Origin: Talinum fruticosum
Lineage: Eukaryota > Streptophyta > Magnoliopsida > Caryophyllales > Talinaceae
Assembly (NCBI GenBank): GCA_021018815.1
Contig: JAITYX010000016.1
Location: 874,001 to 938,000, forward strand
DNA: 64,000 nt
Direction of reading: 5' to 3'
Part shown: positions 37,642 to 48,570 of the stretch, one piece after another
How positions within the stretch are numbered: the stretch's first letter is position 1
Layout of the letters: the number at the start of each line of letters is the position of its first letter
Made by a program: the position numbers and the translations under genes
Notes under the pieces: generated by a model
Database searches by the model: none
What the model saw: the letters and a program-made list of their open reading frames with translations, nothing else
What the model was told of the DNA's origin: nothing

Positions 37642-38525
37642 TGTGCTTATCAGGAGAGAGATCAGACTTGCGTTTTCGGATATATGTTTATATCTCCAAC
37701 ATTCGTGAATTTCCTTTACACCAGATCTGATCTTTCATTTTGTTGAAATTGCACTGTTTGAATTCTTATCTTTGAACTTTACATCTGTCTTAAAAATTAA
37801 ATCCGTTGTATTCATGTTTCATTTCAGAGAAGCATATATGGAAATGCAATTATGAACAACCTGTATCCTACTTTTCCCCTTGGCAATTCATGATTTATAT
37901 AAATGATCACATAATGTTCTTGAAGCTCTATATATTTATGGTCCAACTCCTCATTCTTGTCACAAATTCGAAGAGATGAACAAAAAAGCCGAGCACAGAT
38001 TGAAATTTGGAAAATACATATAATCTTCTAAATTATTCGCCAACAATATTTAAGAGACAAATGTTTCAGGAGTCAAACACGTCATGTTGTCTGTGCTCGC
38101 ATTGCTCCTTAATCTTGCGCTCTCCGATTCTCTACGAAATAAGTAATCTCACTAAAATATAGAGAATCCCTGTATTATAATAAGTGAGGAGTTGGAATGA
38201 ACTGGAAGAAGGAGCAGATTGGCACTTGAAATGGCCATAATTTCTTTCACAAACTCAGAAAGAGGGGGAAAAGGGCCCAATTACCTACTAAATTCCAGCA
38301 TAGTGCTTTCAACAATAGTCTTTCCTTACCATTTCAAAGTGCTCCCACAGCTATTTTCAATGGACTAGTTCAGAACAATCCCCTTTATTTTTAATTATGG
38401 TAGACTTGATGAACCTGATTGTTTGTTAGGAATGGTCATAATTTTCTCTAAAGAAAAAGAAATACCTAAGAAGTGACACATTCTCTGGGTGTCATTTGTC
38501 CAAAGGTACCTGAATAACATTAACA
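37642..38525. other. spacer between DC1 copy B and TraB-like copy 2
   Basis: No gene recognised. It probably holds the DC1 3' end and the promoter or first exon of the next gene; an acceptor-like caaaattttag at 38541-38551 may begin the next coding exon. Confidence 0.4.
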
Positions 38526-39845
38526 ATGTTCAAATTTCTGCAAAATTTTAGGCACATTCCTGCCTTATTCGGAGTTGATCATGAGTTGAAGGTATTGGAT
38601 AGACTGGTGAGTAAACTCGACATCCCTGACTACACCAAACAGTTCATGTTGGGAATTCATGAGCCACAAACTGGGGCACTCATATATATTCTGTGTGTTC
38701 ATGGTCTCTCTGAACGATCAGCCTGAGATGTCGAGCACTTAATAAGGGCAGTCCGTCCTGATGTAGTCCTTGCTGATGGTGACTGGAACTGGTACGTGCA
38801 GTATTGCGAGTATGATCACGGAGATAGCACAGATGAGCCTATTCCTACCTCCGCATTTAGTGTGTTCACGCAGTGTCTCAAGGATCGAACAAGTATACAT
38901 AGATATCTCGACGTTGTGAGGATCCTTGTCTTGCAGGAGATATTCGGGGTTTGTTACTATACAACCTATGTTGTGGCAAAGCGAACAGCAGAAGAGCTGG
39001 GGTCTCCCTTTCTTATGGTGCCACCTAAGTATGTTCCTAGGATTTATTCATTATCCAATACTGATAGTTATGAGCCTCCCTTATATGCATTGTGGTTGTA
39101 CCCAATACTTGCTGGCCTAAGTAACAATTACTCACTAGAGACGATGTTAGCTAGTGCCGGGAAGATGCTTGGGAATGTGGGTACTGGTGCCAATGTTGAT
39201 GCTCAAGACTTGTTTCTAAGTCATTACTTTAAGGTTGCTGTTGAGGCCAACAGACTGAGTCTTTACCGGGATGGAATTTATCCCTATGCCATTAGAACCG
39301 ACAAGGTGGTTAAGTTTTCAGAGCTTTCCGATGATGAAATGTTCATGTGTCATCTTGTACAAGGCATCAAAGATCAAGCAAAGAAGTTCAAGAAAATAGT
39401 AGCCGTAGTTGATGGTACTCGGTTCACTGATGTCAGGAAGTTCTGGAACAATCCTACTCTTCCTGAAACCGAAAGTATTGTTGGAGGGGTTTTTGTGAGG
39501 TATGAAGACAGTGGTGTAAGAGCCCCATTGGTGAAAAGACAGGAAAAGAGACCAAGTGCACCAACTTTGGCTGGAGTAACAGCAGTTTTAGCAGGATCTG
39601 CCCTGTTTAAAGAGGAATTGATCACCCCAATCTACCGGCTGATGAAGAGAGAGTGGCGGGGTCTTATGCCCTGGGTTACTTTCACTGCTTGTTCTGGATG
39701 GCTTCTTTATGGAGATGGTATTCTGTATTCGCGAAAGATAGCTCGTCTGGGTCGTGGAATCCAGAACTTGCGACAGACATCACAGGAAATAGGCCATTCC
39801 TCAAGAGCATATACTGATGAACTTCAAGAATCTTTATTACTATGA
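38526..39845 (+). pseudogene. TraB/PrgY-like family gene, copy 2, one in-frame TGA
   Basis: A 440-codon frame broken only by TGA at 38724-38726, where copy 3 has AGA (Arg). The N-terminal part has the phrase ALIYILCVHGLSERSA-(stop)-DVEHLIRAVRPDVVLADGDW, which resembles the TraB/PrgY start, where a strand is followed by SxxSxxxVxxxIxxxxPDVV. The middle includes FGVCYYTTYVVAKRTAEELG and GTGANVDAQDLFLSHYF. The tail (RPSAPTLAGVTAVLAGSAL, a hydrophobic WVTFTACSGWLLYGDG, RLGRGIQNLRQTSQEI) suggests one or two membrane-associated helices. The TraB-like assignment is my inference; plant members of that family are poorly characterised. Coding capacity beyond the stop is fully preserved, so a sequencing error, a recent mutation or readthrough are all open. 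An upstream first exon may exist. Confidence 0.6.
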
Positions 39846-40560
39846 ACTCTTTGCTACGTAACCTGCTTTATAACCCCAAATGGAAAAGACAAAAAGGAAC
39901 CATAACTTCAGAATTTGTATGTTTGTCTGAATAGTAGTTGTACTGTGAGTAATTTGTATTTTGCATCTAACACAGTTTCAATATTATTTATGTTTTCCGT
40001 CCCTTTTCAAAGGAATAAAAGAACATATTTTTGTTTCCTAGGCTCCTGTGGCTCCTCGCCTCCTCTGATCAGTCATCTATTATTGTTCTTATTCAAATAT
40101 AGCATCTAACTATTAAAACAACCCGCATTGTTGTCATACATTATTCATTATTGCATACTAGGTGATACTCCTTGCTGTATAAGGGTTAGACTTGGGTATT
40201 GGACAGGCTGTCCAATGGACTTAATTGGATGGGCTGAAAAAAAGGTCAAAACCCATATGATAATTTAAATGGACTGGGCATGAAATGGGCCACCGATTAA
40301 TGACTTTTCGGGCCTGGACTGGGCGGGTACCGGGCCACCGTGGTTTTGGTGCTCCCCCAACTCTCACACTCTCACACGCTGTCTCTCCTCCTACCTCTCG
40401 CACACTCCGTCTCTCTCGCTGTCCATCGTCTTTTGCTGCTCACCTTCCCCTCCTCCCTCGCTGTCTCTCTCTCTCGCCGTCGTCTTCCGCCATCTTGCCG
40501 GTGAACCGAAGTCGGAAGCCTTTCCGTCCTCGTCGCTCTTCTTCCGTCGTCCGTGAATCA
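39846..40560. other. 3' flank of TraB-like copy 2, then GGGCC-rich stretch
   Basis: The first 200 bases are the 3' flank shared with copy 1. From 40190 to 40345 several TGGGCC/TGGGCT motifs occur near acttgggtattggacaggct. They may be TCP-type promoter elements or the subterminal repeats of an hAT-like MITE; no matching right end was found. Confidence 0.35.
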
Positions 40561-40603
40561 CCGCTCTCTCTCTCTCTCTCTCTCTGCTTCCGCGGAAACC
40601 CTA

Positions 40604-40713
40604 ATAGCGGGTTCCCTTCACTTTGCCAGCGACACCTTTTGGAGAAAATCCCTAATCTCATTCAACAAGTCAAAGGCAAAGATACCCTTGTCTTCCACTG
40701 CGCTCTTAACCAG
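40604..40713 (+). pseudogene. isolated exon of a CDC25/ACR2-like rhodanese phosphatase
   Basis: Translation gives IAGSLHFASDTF, then, after a one-base slip at the T run 40637-40640, LEKIPNLIQQVKGKDTLVFH followed by CALNQ and a splice donor (cag/gtttttt). Plant CDC25-like arsenate reductase/phosphatases carry this segment, with the catalytic HC start at FHCALxQ. The upstream exon with the VVDVRD strand and the downstream exons are not seen in the next 1.8 kb. It may therefore be a captured or relic exon, or the rest may be too diverged to see. Frames upstream of it (40285-40600) are CT-rich and doubtful. Confidence 0.6.
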
Positions 40714-42540
40714 GTTTTTTTCCCATCCCCTTCTCTCATTTTTCTGGCATATGCTTACTCTATCTGGTGATATGTATACTCAATGATATTTGCAATTGCT
40801 CTCTCTTTTACTACATAAGATATTCAGATGCTAGATGACATTAGTTTTGAATTTTGCAATTTCTGGAACGAGGCTCTGTGTAAGGAAATCTCAGTTTCTT
40901 TTTTATTGCACAGAATGGTAATGTGTCTTGTGTTGTCAATTTTATGAGTACGAAATTTGTGAATTTATGAGATCCTAGTTCTTGCTGGTTCAACATGGAG
41001 GAAGGTGGGTTATTGTGAAAATAAATTGATGGTGGACTATAAGGACTACTTTCTCATTCCTAATGGAGATTTTAAATCCCATGTGTTGAAGTGAAGTAGG
41101 TTGCATATTGGTGGATAGGCACCAATTCTTATCCTAGTTTTCCCCATGTTAGAAAAATTTAGGCTCAGATACATTTGAATCAGTAATTTCCTTTAAAACT
41201 GAGGGGCTTGAGGGAAAGTGCCTCTCTCTTCTAAGGGGATATTAATCCCTGAATTGAGAATTTTAGATGAACTTACCTTTAAAACCTTTTTGTGTGGAAA
41301 TGTACACTTGGCAGATTGCACCAATTCATGTCCAGGTTATGGTTGGGAAAATTAGGTTGGACACTTTTGCACCAGTTGTTACCTTTGCATCAACTGTCTA
41401 AAGGAAGCACCTTATTGATCATCACAAGGGTGATATTGTGTGTATTTGACGACTATACCCCAATGCATTTTTAGGCCTTAATCTTGTAAGAGTTTCAAGG
41501 CTAACTTCTGATAAGCTAAAGGGATATCTTGTGGTAAAGGTGTAAGAACTGAATGGGAGGGATTCTTATCAGAGGATGTGAATTTGGGGAATTAAATGGA
41601 GAACTAATTGAGGAGTACATGAGAGAAATCTATTCCTCTCTGGCTAGCTCCATACCTTTGAGTCATGATTCTCTGTCTTTCTATTTTAAAAGAAAATAAT
41701 GTGTCTTGTGTTGGAATTTATTGGGTTTTATTTGATGCTCTAGTTTAGTCTAGTTGTGTTGTGTTGGGTTTGTTGCCACATTTCTCACCATTCCTTAACC
41801 CCACCGCTCCATATTTCTTGCCATTTTGCTTGGACTCTTTATGACCTCTTTTGACTCAGCCACAATGTTCCTCCACTGCTTTTCTCTCTTTGCTGCCTGT
41901 TTCCTTGCATTTTCAAAGGATCCTCACTCATCAAATGTAGAGAGACAAGAATGAAATACATAAGGTTGAGGCTTCAGAATCAGAGCTCTGATAAAAACAT
42001 GACTAAAGAGACTACAAATCATAGTTTTCCTGTCAAATGCAGCTACAGAAACAAAAAAAAAAAAATCCTAATTCCCCTTTTATTGCAACTTTACCCTTAT
42101 CACCAGATTTTATTCTTCTCACTCAAGGGGACCAGGGGGAGGGACTAGAAAAGAATTCTATAGCACCATCTCTATGAGAATGAAAGAGCTGGATTAAAGT
42201 TATAATCAAGAAGAAGAAAAATCAGATGAAAGCTTCGTAAAATTATCAGAATATTCTTCCTCCTCTTGAAGGTACTGGGAATGGGAAGCAGCAAGGAGGG
42301 CAGCTCCAATTCCAGATGTAAAAGTATATCGTGATGAATGATACAAATCACTCTAGAACGTACAAAATATAAATGTCGATTTAAATATAACTAAAACAAT
42401 CGATTTAAATATAAATATTTGAGCAGAATGATAAAGGTGAAAGTACAAAATATGCTTTTTAACTGTCCAAATTAACTGTTGAATAGTCAGTCAAAATAAT
42501 ACATGATCTGAACCAAAGGGACAAAATGGTGCTTCCAGTT
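40714..42540. other. unassigned 1.8 kb
   Basis: No convincing gene. A few short frames are not protein-like. It could be intron and decayed exons of the CDC25-like gene. Confidence 0.35.
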
Positions 42541-42541
42541 T

Positions 42542-42543
<2 letters not shown>

Positions 42544-42584
<41 letters not shown>
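42544..42584. repeat. TA microsatellite
   Basis: About twenty uninterrupted TA units. Confidence 0.95.
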
Positions 42585-42589
<5 letters not shown>

Positions 42590-42763
42590 AAGGTAGTTGT
42601 TGTGGTTATTTTTATGATTTTGGTGATCCTCTGCTAAAAATAAAAGAAACAGTAATGATTATTATTAGTTGGACGTGTAATGTCATCTCTGCAGTTTATA
42701 TTACATACAAATACAAATGATAGCATTGCTAATTATCTTTTTGTCATAATATACATTTTAGAC

Positions 42764-43177
42764 ATGGAAAGTGAAGCGGCAACTTCATCAATCCCACTCG
42801 AAGATGGATATAGTGAATATAGCACTCAACAACGTAAAAGGAAGAAGAGGTCTAAAGTATGGAGAGAGCTTATAGAAGGCAATAATGCGCAAGGTGAGAA
42901 AATCGCAACATGTAAGCATTGTAAAGTAGTCATGTTTGCCAATCCAAATAGTGACACTTCTCACTTGAAGCGTCACTTAGATAAATGTCCAAATCGTCAT
43001 AATTTTAGTTGTAAAGTATGGAGAGAGCTTGTAGATAAATGTCCAAATCGTCATAATTTTAGTTGTAAAGTATGGAGAGAGCTTGTAGATAAATGTCCAA
43101 ATCGTCATAATTGTAGTTGTAAAGTATGGAGAGAGCTTGTAGTTTGGACCGCTACCTTTACTGACTCTTGCGATTGA
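42764..43177 (+). CDS. BED-type zinc-finger protein fragment with 18-residue tandem repeats
   Basis: The frame MESEAATSSIPLEDGYSEYS leads to a BED finger, CKHCKVVMFANPNSDTSHLK then RHLDKC, the DNA-binding head of hAT transposases and derived proteins. An acceptor-like ttttag precedes the ATG. After the finger, an 18-residue unit (DKCPNRHNFSCKVWRELV) is repeated three times, encoded by 54-bp units at 42980-43033, 43034-43087 and 43088-43141. The frame then stops with no dimerisation or catalytic domain. The KVWREL part of each unit echoes the segment before the finger (KVWRELIEGNN), suggesting slippage between similar sites. It is probably a truncated transposase gene; whether it is expressed is unknown. 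It is not the same BED protein as that of hAT copy 2. Confidence 0.6.
   Translation: MESEAATSSIPLEDGYSEYSTQQRKRKKRSKVWRELIEGNNAQGEKIATCKHCKVVMFANPNSDTSHLKRHLDKCPNRHNFSCKVWRELVDKCPNRHNFSCKVWRELVDKCPNRHNCSCKVWRELVVWTATFTDSCD
42980..43141 (+). repeat. 54-bp tandem repeat, three copies, in frame
   Basis: Near-identical units beginning gataaatgtccaaatcgtca; only one base differs in the third (attgtag against attttag). The period is a multiple of three, so the reading frame is kept. Confidence 0.92.
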
Positions 43178-43449
43178 GCCTTGGTTATAAGTCCAATTCT
43201 CTGCATGTTTTGCCATTATGAAATATGCCTGTCATATCTATTCTTATTGGTGCCATTCATTCGACTATTACATTGATAATTTTGCTAAAAATCTTATGAT
43301 TCACTTTGCGAGACTAATTGAAAGTTGCACTTGACTCTGGACGTACTAGATCGTATTTAGTAAATTGCTTCATTTCTTAAACTCGTTTCGACACAACATA
43401 TAAGGCTTACAAGCATCACGGGACAAAGCTTTCAGGTTGTGGGAGTCCA

Positions 43450-43745
43450 AAATTGCTTTGGAGGTCTCCACGGACCTTCCCACGGCAGTGGAGATCATTG
43501 GTTGGCTCTAGAGGTCATCAAGGGCCTTCCCACAGTCAGTGGGGACTTCTGGTGGCCACCACGGGCTACCCCACGGCCCGCGGTGGGTATTTTGGGTTAA
43601 ATAAGTCGTTGCTGGCCACCACGGCCTGCCCCACAGCCTGTGGGGGCACCCGTGGTGGGTATTTTGGGTCAATTAAATCACTGTTGGCCACTACAGCCTT
43701 CCCCATAGCCTGTGGGGGCACCCGTGGTGGGTGGCAGTGGCTCCC
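43450..43745. repeat. GC-rich tandem repeat, unit about 70-85 bp
   Basis: Phrases ggccaccacggcctgcccca, cagcctgtgggggcacccg and tggtgggtattttgggtya recur about three to four times with drift. Each unit has self-complementary ggccacc/ggtgg pieces. The 128-codon plus frame across it follows from the repeat. Origin unknown; it abuts the truncated end of hAT copy 2. Confidence 0.7.
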
Positions 43746-44006
43746 AAACTCTATTTTCTTATCTTCTACCTATCTTGTCCTCGTGGGATGTCTAAGCTTA
43801 TTCCTAATATTATTTTCAACTAAGTTAACCATTAACTAACAAATTTGTAAATAAACACATATATAAGCTAACTAGCACATTATGAATTTTATTATAACCA
43901 ACTATTAAATTAAGTCGCTTAGAGAATAAATCATATATATTAATCAAATATTTTTCTTAATATTTTTTATAGGGCGTTACAAAAAGTGTCACTCTGATGG
44001 TGCTCG

Positions 44007-45227
44007 TTACAAGTGTAAGACATGATAAATTGTGTGGATTTCGATGCACAGACCTTTCACATTATCCATATTTGCAACTCGTTGAACAATTTCACTGAAC
44101 AGTTTCATTCTTGCGTCACTTCCAGTTATATAATCAACACTATCATGGACATTTTCAATCACATCTTTTATCTCTTGAAGTCCATGTTGAACCATAATGT
44201 TTAAAATGTGAGCTACACATTTAACATGAAATAATTTACCTCCACATGATAACTTCCTATTCTTTAAGATGGTATCTTTCATGATCTTTATGCAACTATC
44301 ATTAGCTGTAGCATTATCAACCGACACGGTAAATACCTACAACAAAAAAATCAAATATTAAATTTAAAAATAATAGAAAAAAATTATAAAATAAAAAAAT
44401 AAAGCTAAATGTTCAATAGACAGAGAGGTAAAAATCGACCTTGCTATCAACTTCCCATTCTCTTAAACCTTTCATGATATCATCTCGCTATTTGCATCCC
44501 ACGTCGAGGAGGAGGTAAGTGAACAAAATTTAAGACACGCTTCGTAACTTCCAATTAGTATCAACCCAATGACCAAGTGACAACCATGTATTCAATCTTT
44601 TGAGGTTTCGATTTCCACAAATCAGTAGTTATGGAAACTTTTTCAATATTTCTCAATGTCGCTTTTAATTTCTTCTTCTCAATATCATAAGCTTGCATAC
44701 AATCCACTTTTCCATTTTGACATGAGAATTTTTTCCATTCTGGACGACTTTCTCTCATCATCAAATTAAACCCTTCTTCTTCTAAAATGGAAAATGGATG
44801 TTCATGCATGAGAATCCAATGTGCTGCACGTTCCCTCATTTTGGTCATATCAGTTTCCCATTATGTAAAGAAGAAATCATTTGATTTCCATTAGCATCAC
44901 ATTCATCAATAGCCACAAAGTTAATTCTATTTTGGTTTCTTAAATTCTCCTGTCTTTGCAAACAAACACCTATGTGTCTATGCAAATGATTTGTTGGCCC
45001 CCTTTTATATATGTGAATTTTTTCTTACAGTGCTTACAACTGGCCCCTTGAGGCTTGCGATTAACCATATTAATTTCCATATCATCCCAAATTTTTGATG
45101 TTCTCTTTCTCTTTAGTACTTTAAAAGTACCTGAATCATCTTCTCCTTGTTCCTCTATTGGCTCATCGTTAGAAACACGTTCACTATCGTCAAAATTCAC
45201 TTCATTTTCAATATGCTCAGGTTCCAT
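44007..45227 (-). pseudogene. BED/hAT transposase of copy 2, broken and truncated
   Basis: Read on the minus strand. ATG 45227 opens with MEPEHIENEVNFDDSERVSN, an acidic lead, then KIWDDMEINMVNRKPQGASC and CKHCKKKFTYIKGGQ, a BED finger start whose frame then breaks (HLHRHI with the finger histidines is in another frame). 44848-44561 gives MTKMRERAAHWILMHEHPFS and VSITTDLWKS (start of the catalytic region, with the TTDLW Asp). 44327-44007 gives MSVDNATANDSCIKIMKDTI and CGGKLFHVKCVAHILNIMVQ, typical of plant RICESLEEPER-like hAT proteins. The C-terminal catalytic and dimerisation parts are missing. Confidence 0.85.
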
Positions 45228-46458
45228 ATTACTTTCTTTTCAAGCTAATGGATCGTCATTATTTGCTGACATTTTTGCATTGCTATGCACAAGATATATA
45301 CGTATGTAAGTAATTATCAACATTATCCAAGAAGTCCAATTTTAAAAACACACTAATCATCCCAATGTATGATCTTACATAACCAAAATAATTTTTAATA
45401 ATTATTTCCTAGTTATAAAGAATAATTTAACACTAAGTCACATATTTTTCACTTTTTATTTTTTGGACAGAATTTAACTTGAACTTCCAAATGGCATAAC
45501 TTTTAATTCTGATGTTGGATTTCAATTAATGAGCACAATATAGAAGGGTATAAGTGTTTCCTACAACTTTTACTTTATGATAAACAGCAACCAAAAATTA
45601 TAAATACCATAAAAACTCAAATTTATCACATGGGTCAGCTTCAGTCATAAATTGCGCAGTCACTGGAGAAAATTAATAACTCTCTCGATTTAAATCCAAA
45701 TTAATCAATTCAAAAACTAAAATATGTAGAAAGTATAAATCTATCTATCATATTTTTTTTGAAATTTTTAGACAATTATATAAATTATGGCGAAATTTTA
45801 AAGTTAGAGAATTTCAGGTTAATTTTCTGGTTCTCCTAAAATTTATAACTTATGCATAAATCAACCTCTTTCAATCATAAAACCCACAAAAATCTTTCAT
45901 AAATAAGTCCTAATAATAATTTTCACCCTTTAAAAGTTCATTAAGTTAACCAAGAATAAGAAATATAATAAAAAGTATGAGCTTTTAGGGTTTTTACCTC
46001 CAAAGAAAGAGAATTAATCAAAAAGTGATACTTCTATCTTCACTAATTAAGATCTGAAAATTTAATCATAAAAAGAGTTAAGAGTTGCTAAAGTGCAGCA
46101 AGAAAAGATTGAAATTCTTTTACAATAATTATTTTAAAATTTAGAAAAAAATCCTAATTATACAAGAGCAACTCACCAAGAATAAACAAGAGAGGCAAGA
46201 GGAGATTGTTGGTGGGCGGCGGTAGAGCGCCGGAGACGGCAGGCGGCAGGACGCCGGAGACGGCCGGGCGGCGGTAAAGGGAGAGAGAGAGTGAGGCAAT
46301 GTGAAAGAGAAGAAGGGGAAGGAAAGTACTTGCTATTTTTTTAGAAGATATATATATTGATTTTTAGATAATATACATATAAAAGATAATAAAATTATAT
46401 ATTTGCTGATTTTAAAAGATTTACATGCTGATTTTTAGGCAATCATATCAAAAATAAT

Positions 46459-46461
<3 letters not shown>

Positions 46462-46519
<58 letters not shown>
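46462..46519. repeat. TA microsatellite inside hAT copy 2
   Basis: About 28 TA units. Copy 1 has a much shorter run at the matching place (12070-12087), so it expanded after the copies parted. Confidence 0.9.
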
Positions 46520-46523
<4 letters not shown>

Positions 46524-48570
46524 TAATATGTGTATTATGACTAAATAAAATGATTTTATTTCATTAAAGTTTTAAAAGGTATAAATATATAATGAATTAA
46601 TTGAAGGAGGAGGAGAAAAAGTTGCAAGGCTCTAACCAATTTTACGGCTTATAACCACTAGTGGTCACAAAACATATGCTCCAATATGGACCAATTTAAT
46701 ATTCAAAATATGTATCATTTGTTCACCAATGTTAGTCATATCGATGATCAATTGTTTATAATGATTGCTAATAATTTATTATTCACATAATTTATATTAG
46801 GATAATAAAATATTTAAATTTTAGTTCAAAAGCAAATATGAAATAAAAAAATTTTCTTACGTACATAACATTTTTTTTTTATGTACATAGATAGTCATTT
46901 ATCAACATTAACAAAATAGAAACATTACAACTATACTTTAAAATTAAAACTATCAAATTATACAATTATAAAATTTATTCCAACTTGTTCTAGCTTATTA
47001 CAACTTGTTTTTACATCTAAGAAAATCAAGTCTATTCTTATTAAGAATTCTCTAAGATCTCCATGCTATTTTTTTTAAATCCAGATAAGTCATAAAGGGA
47101 ATGCATTATAATGGAGGAAGAAAAAATCGAACATGGGACATAATGTACCCAGGACCTCAATATTGATCACTAGATTTAGACCTTATTGGTAAAATTTTAC
47201 GTTATATGCTATATGAGTAATGTAGACCATTTGGGTCCAAACTTAAAATTACCAAACAATGAAAGACAAAAGGCGTAATTGAAACCAGGGGTGGTGACAA
47301 CAATAGTTTCATTTTGTGCTAAGTATCCAAATCAAAAGTAAAAGTGACTAAAATTCACCTAAAACCTTATGGATCACTTGAAAACACTTTCGATATATTT
47401 TATATATAGTTATTTTTAATAGACCATATTGTTCAACAAATATTAGAAAATATACACGTTTATGATGTCCTTTAGCTACTATAACAGTGGCTAATAATTT
47501 ATTCTAGCATGATTTCTGTTAAAATCATTTATAAATAAATTGTCATTAAATTTCAAATCAAATTAAGTCATTCGAAAATAAAGGATTACATGTTTATGTT
47601 CAATTGCTCCTATTATCAAGCATAACCAGTCGAAAATTTTATATAAAAAAATCTAAATTTATTAACTATTAAAATTCATAATTCTTAAATTTACATCAAT
47701 TATATTTATTTTATATTTTTTTATTTATACGAAAAGTAAACTAGATTAATGTGAATCATATATTCATTATCAACATTTTATCCATCTTGATTTTGGGTTT
47801 TCATGTATATAAATGTTAGTAATTGGTAAACAAAAGTTTTAATAGATTAGGTATAACCAAATGCTTTACTTAAGAAATATAAATCAAAATAATTATGCTA
47901 AATTAAAAAATTTAAATTAATTGCTAGATCAGTGATAAAAAAAAAAAAAGTTCTTCACATACTAATCTCCACAAATTTTAGCTCATTTGTTTCAATTTGT
48001 TTAGGTTCATTTGTAATTAGCTTGTGTAAGCTCGACAAGTCGAGCTTGTTTAGGCTCGTTTGGCTCGTTTGCTCGGCTCGTTTACTCGCTCGTTCGTTTG
48101 GCTCGTTTGTAATGGGCTCGTGTAGGTTCGGTGAACTTACGAGCTCCAACATTGCAAGCTCGAGCTCGACTCGAATAACTCTCCAGGCTCGGCTCGGCTC
48201 GGGCTCGTCACAAGCTCGGCTTGGCAAGCTTTTATACGAGCCGGCTCGGCTCAGGTACACCCCTAGTGAGGCCGTAATACGATTTTATTATTTTACAATC
48301 CGATCCACGATTTTAAATAAATTTTATAAATTGTTGACGCTTAATTTTATTTGAGAATTCACTATAGTAGTATCCTTTTAAAACAAAATATATCACAAAG
48401 TATAGTTGAATTGAATTTCTATAAATCTTTAAAAATATTTACTAAGATTTTTATTCTTATAAAAGAAATTTTACTGTTAGAAACAAATATTACGATCTTC
48501 GATCGGATTCTACGATTTCGATTTTAACCACCCCGATCGATTTTACTTAGGATCCGATTTCAACAACCTT

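Larger units (their letters stand above)
43990..48265 (-). mobile_element. hAT transposon copy 2, same family as copy 1, one end missing
   Basis: The right end TACACCCCTA at 48256-48265, with GAGC/GCTCG subterminal repeats at 48010-48255, equals the left end of copy 1 read backwards. The body 45390-47990 is the reverse complement of 10620-13190. Unlike copy 1 it still holds transposase exons (45227 down to 44007). No partner end was found near 43-44 kb, and the base pairs after 48265 (gtgaggcc) have no matching copy, so the 3' part was lost or replaced. A long TA run interrupts it at 46462-46519. Confidence 0.85.

Noticed and set aside
38796..39845. Treating this frame as a separate gene starting at an internal Met
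   Set aside because: It is in the same frame as 38526-38723 and corresponds to the continuous family protein; only one TGA separates them.
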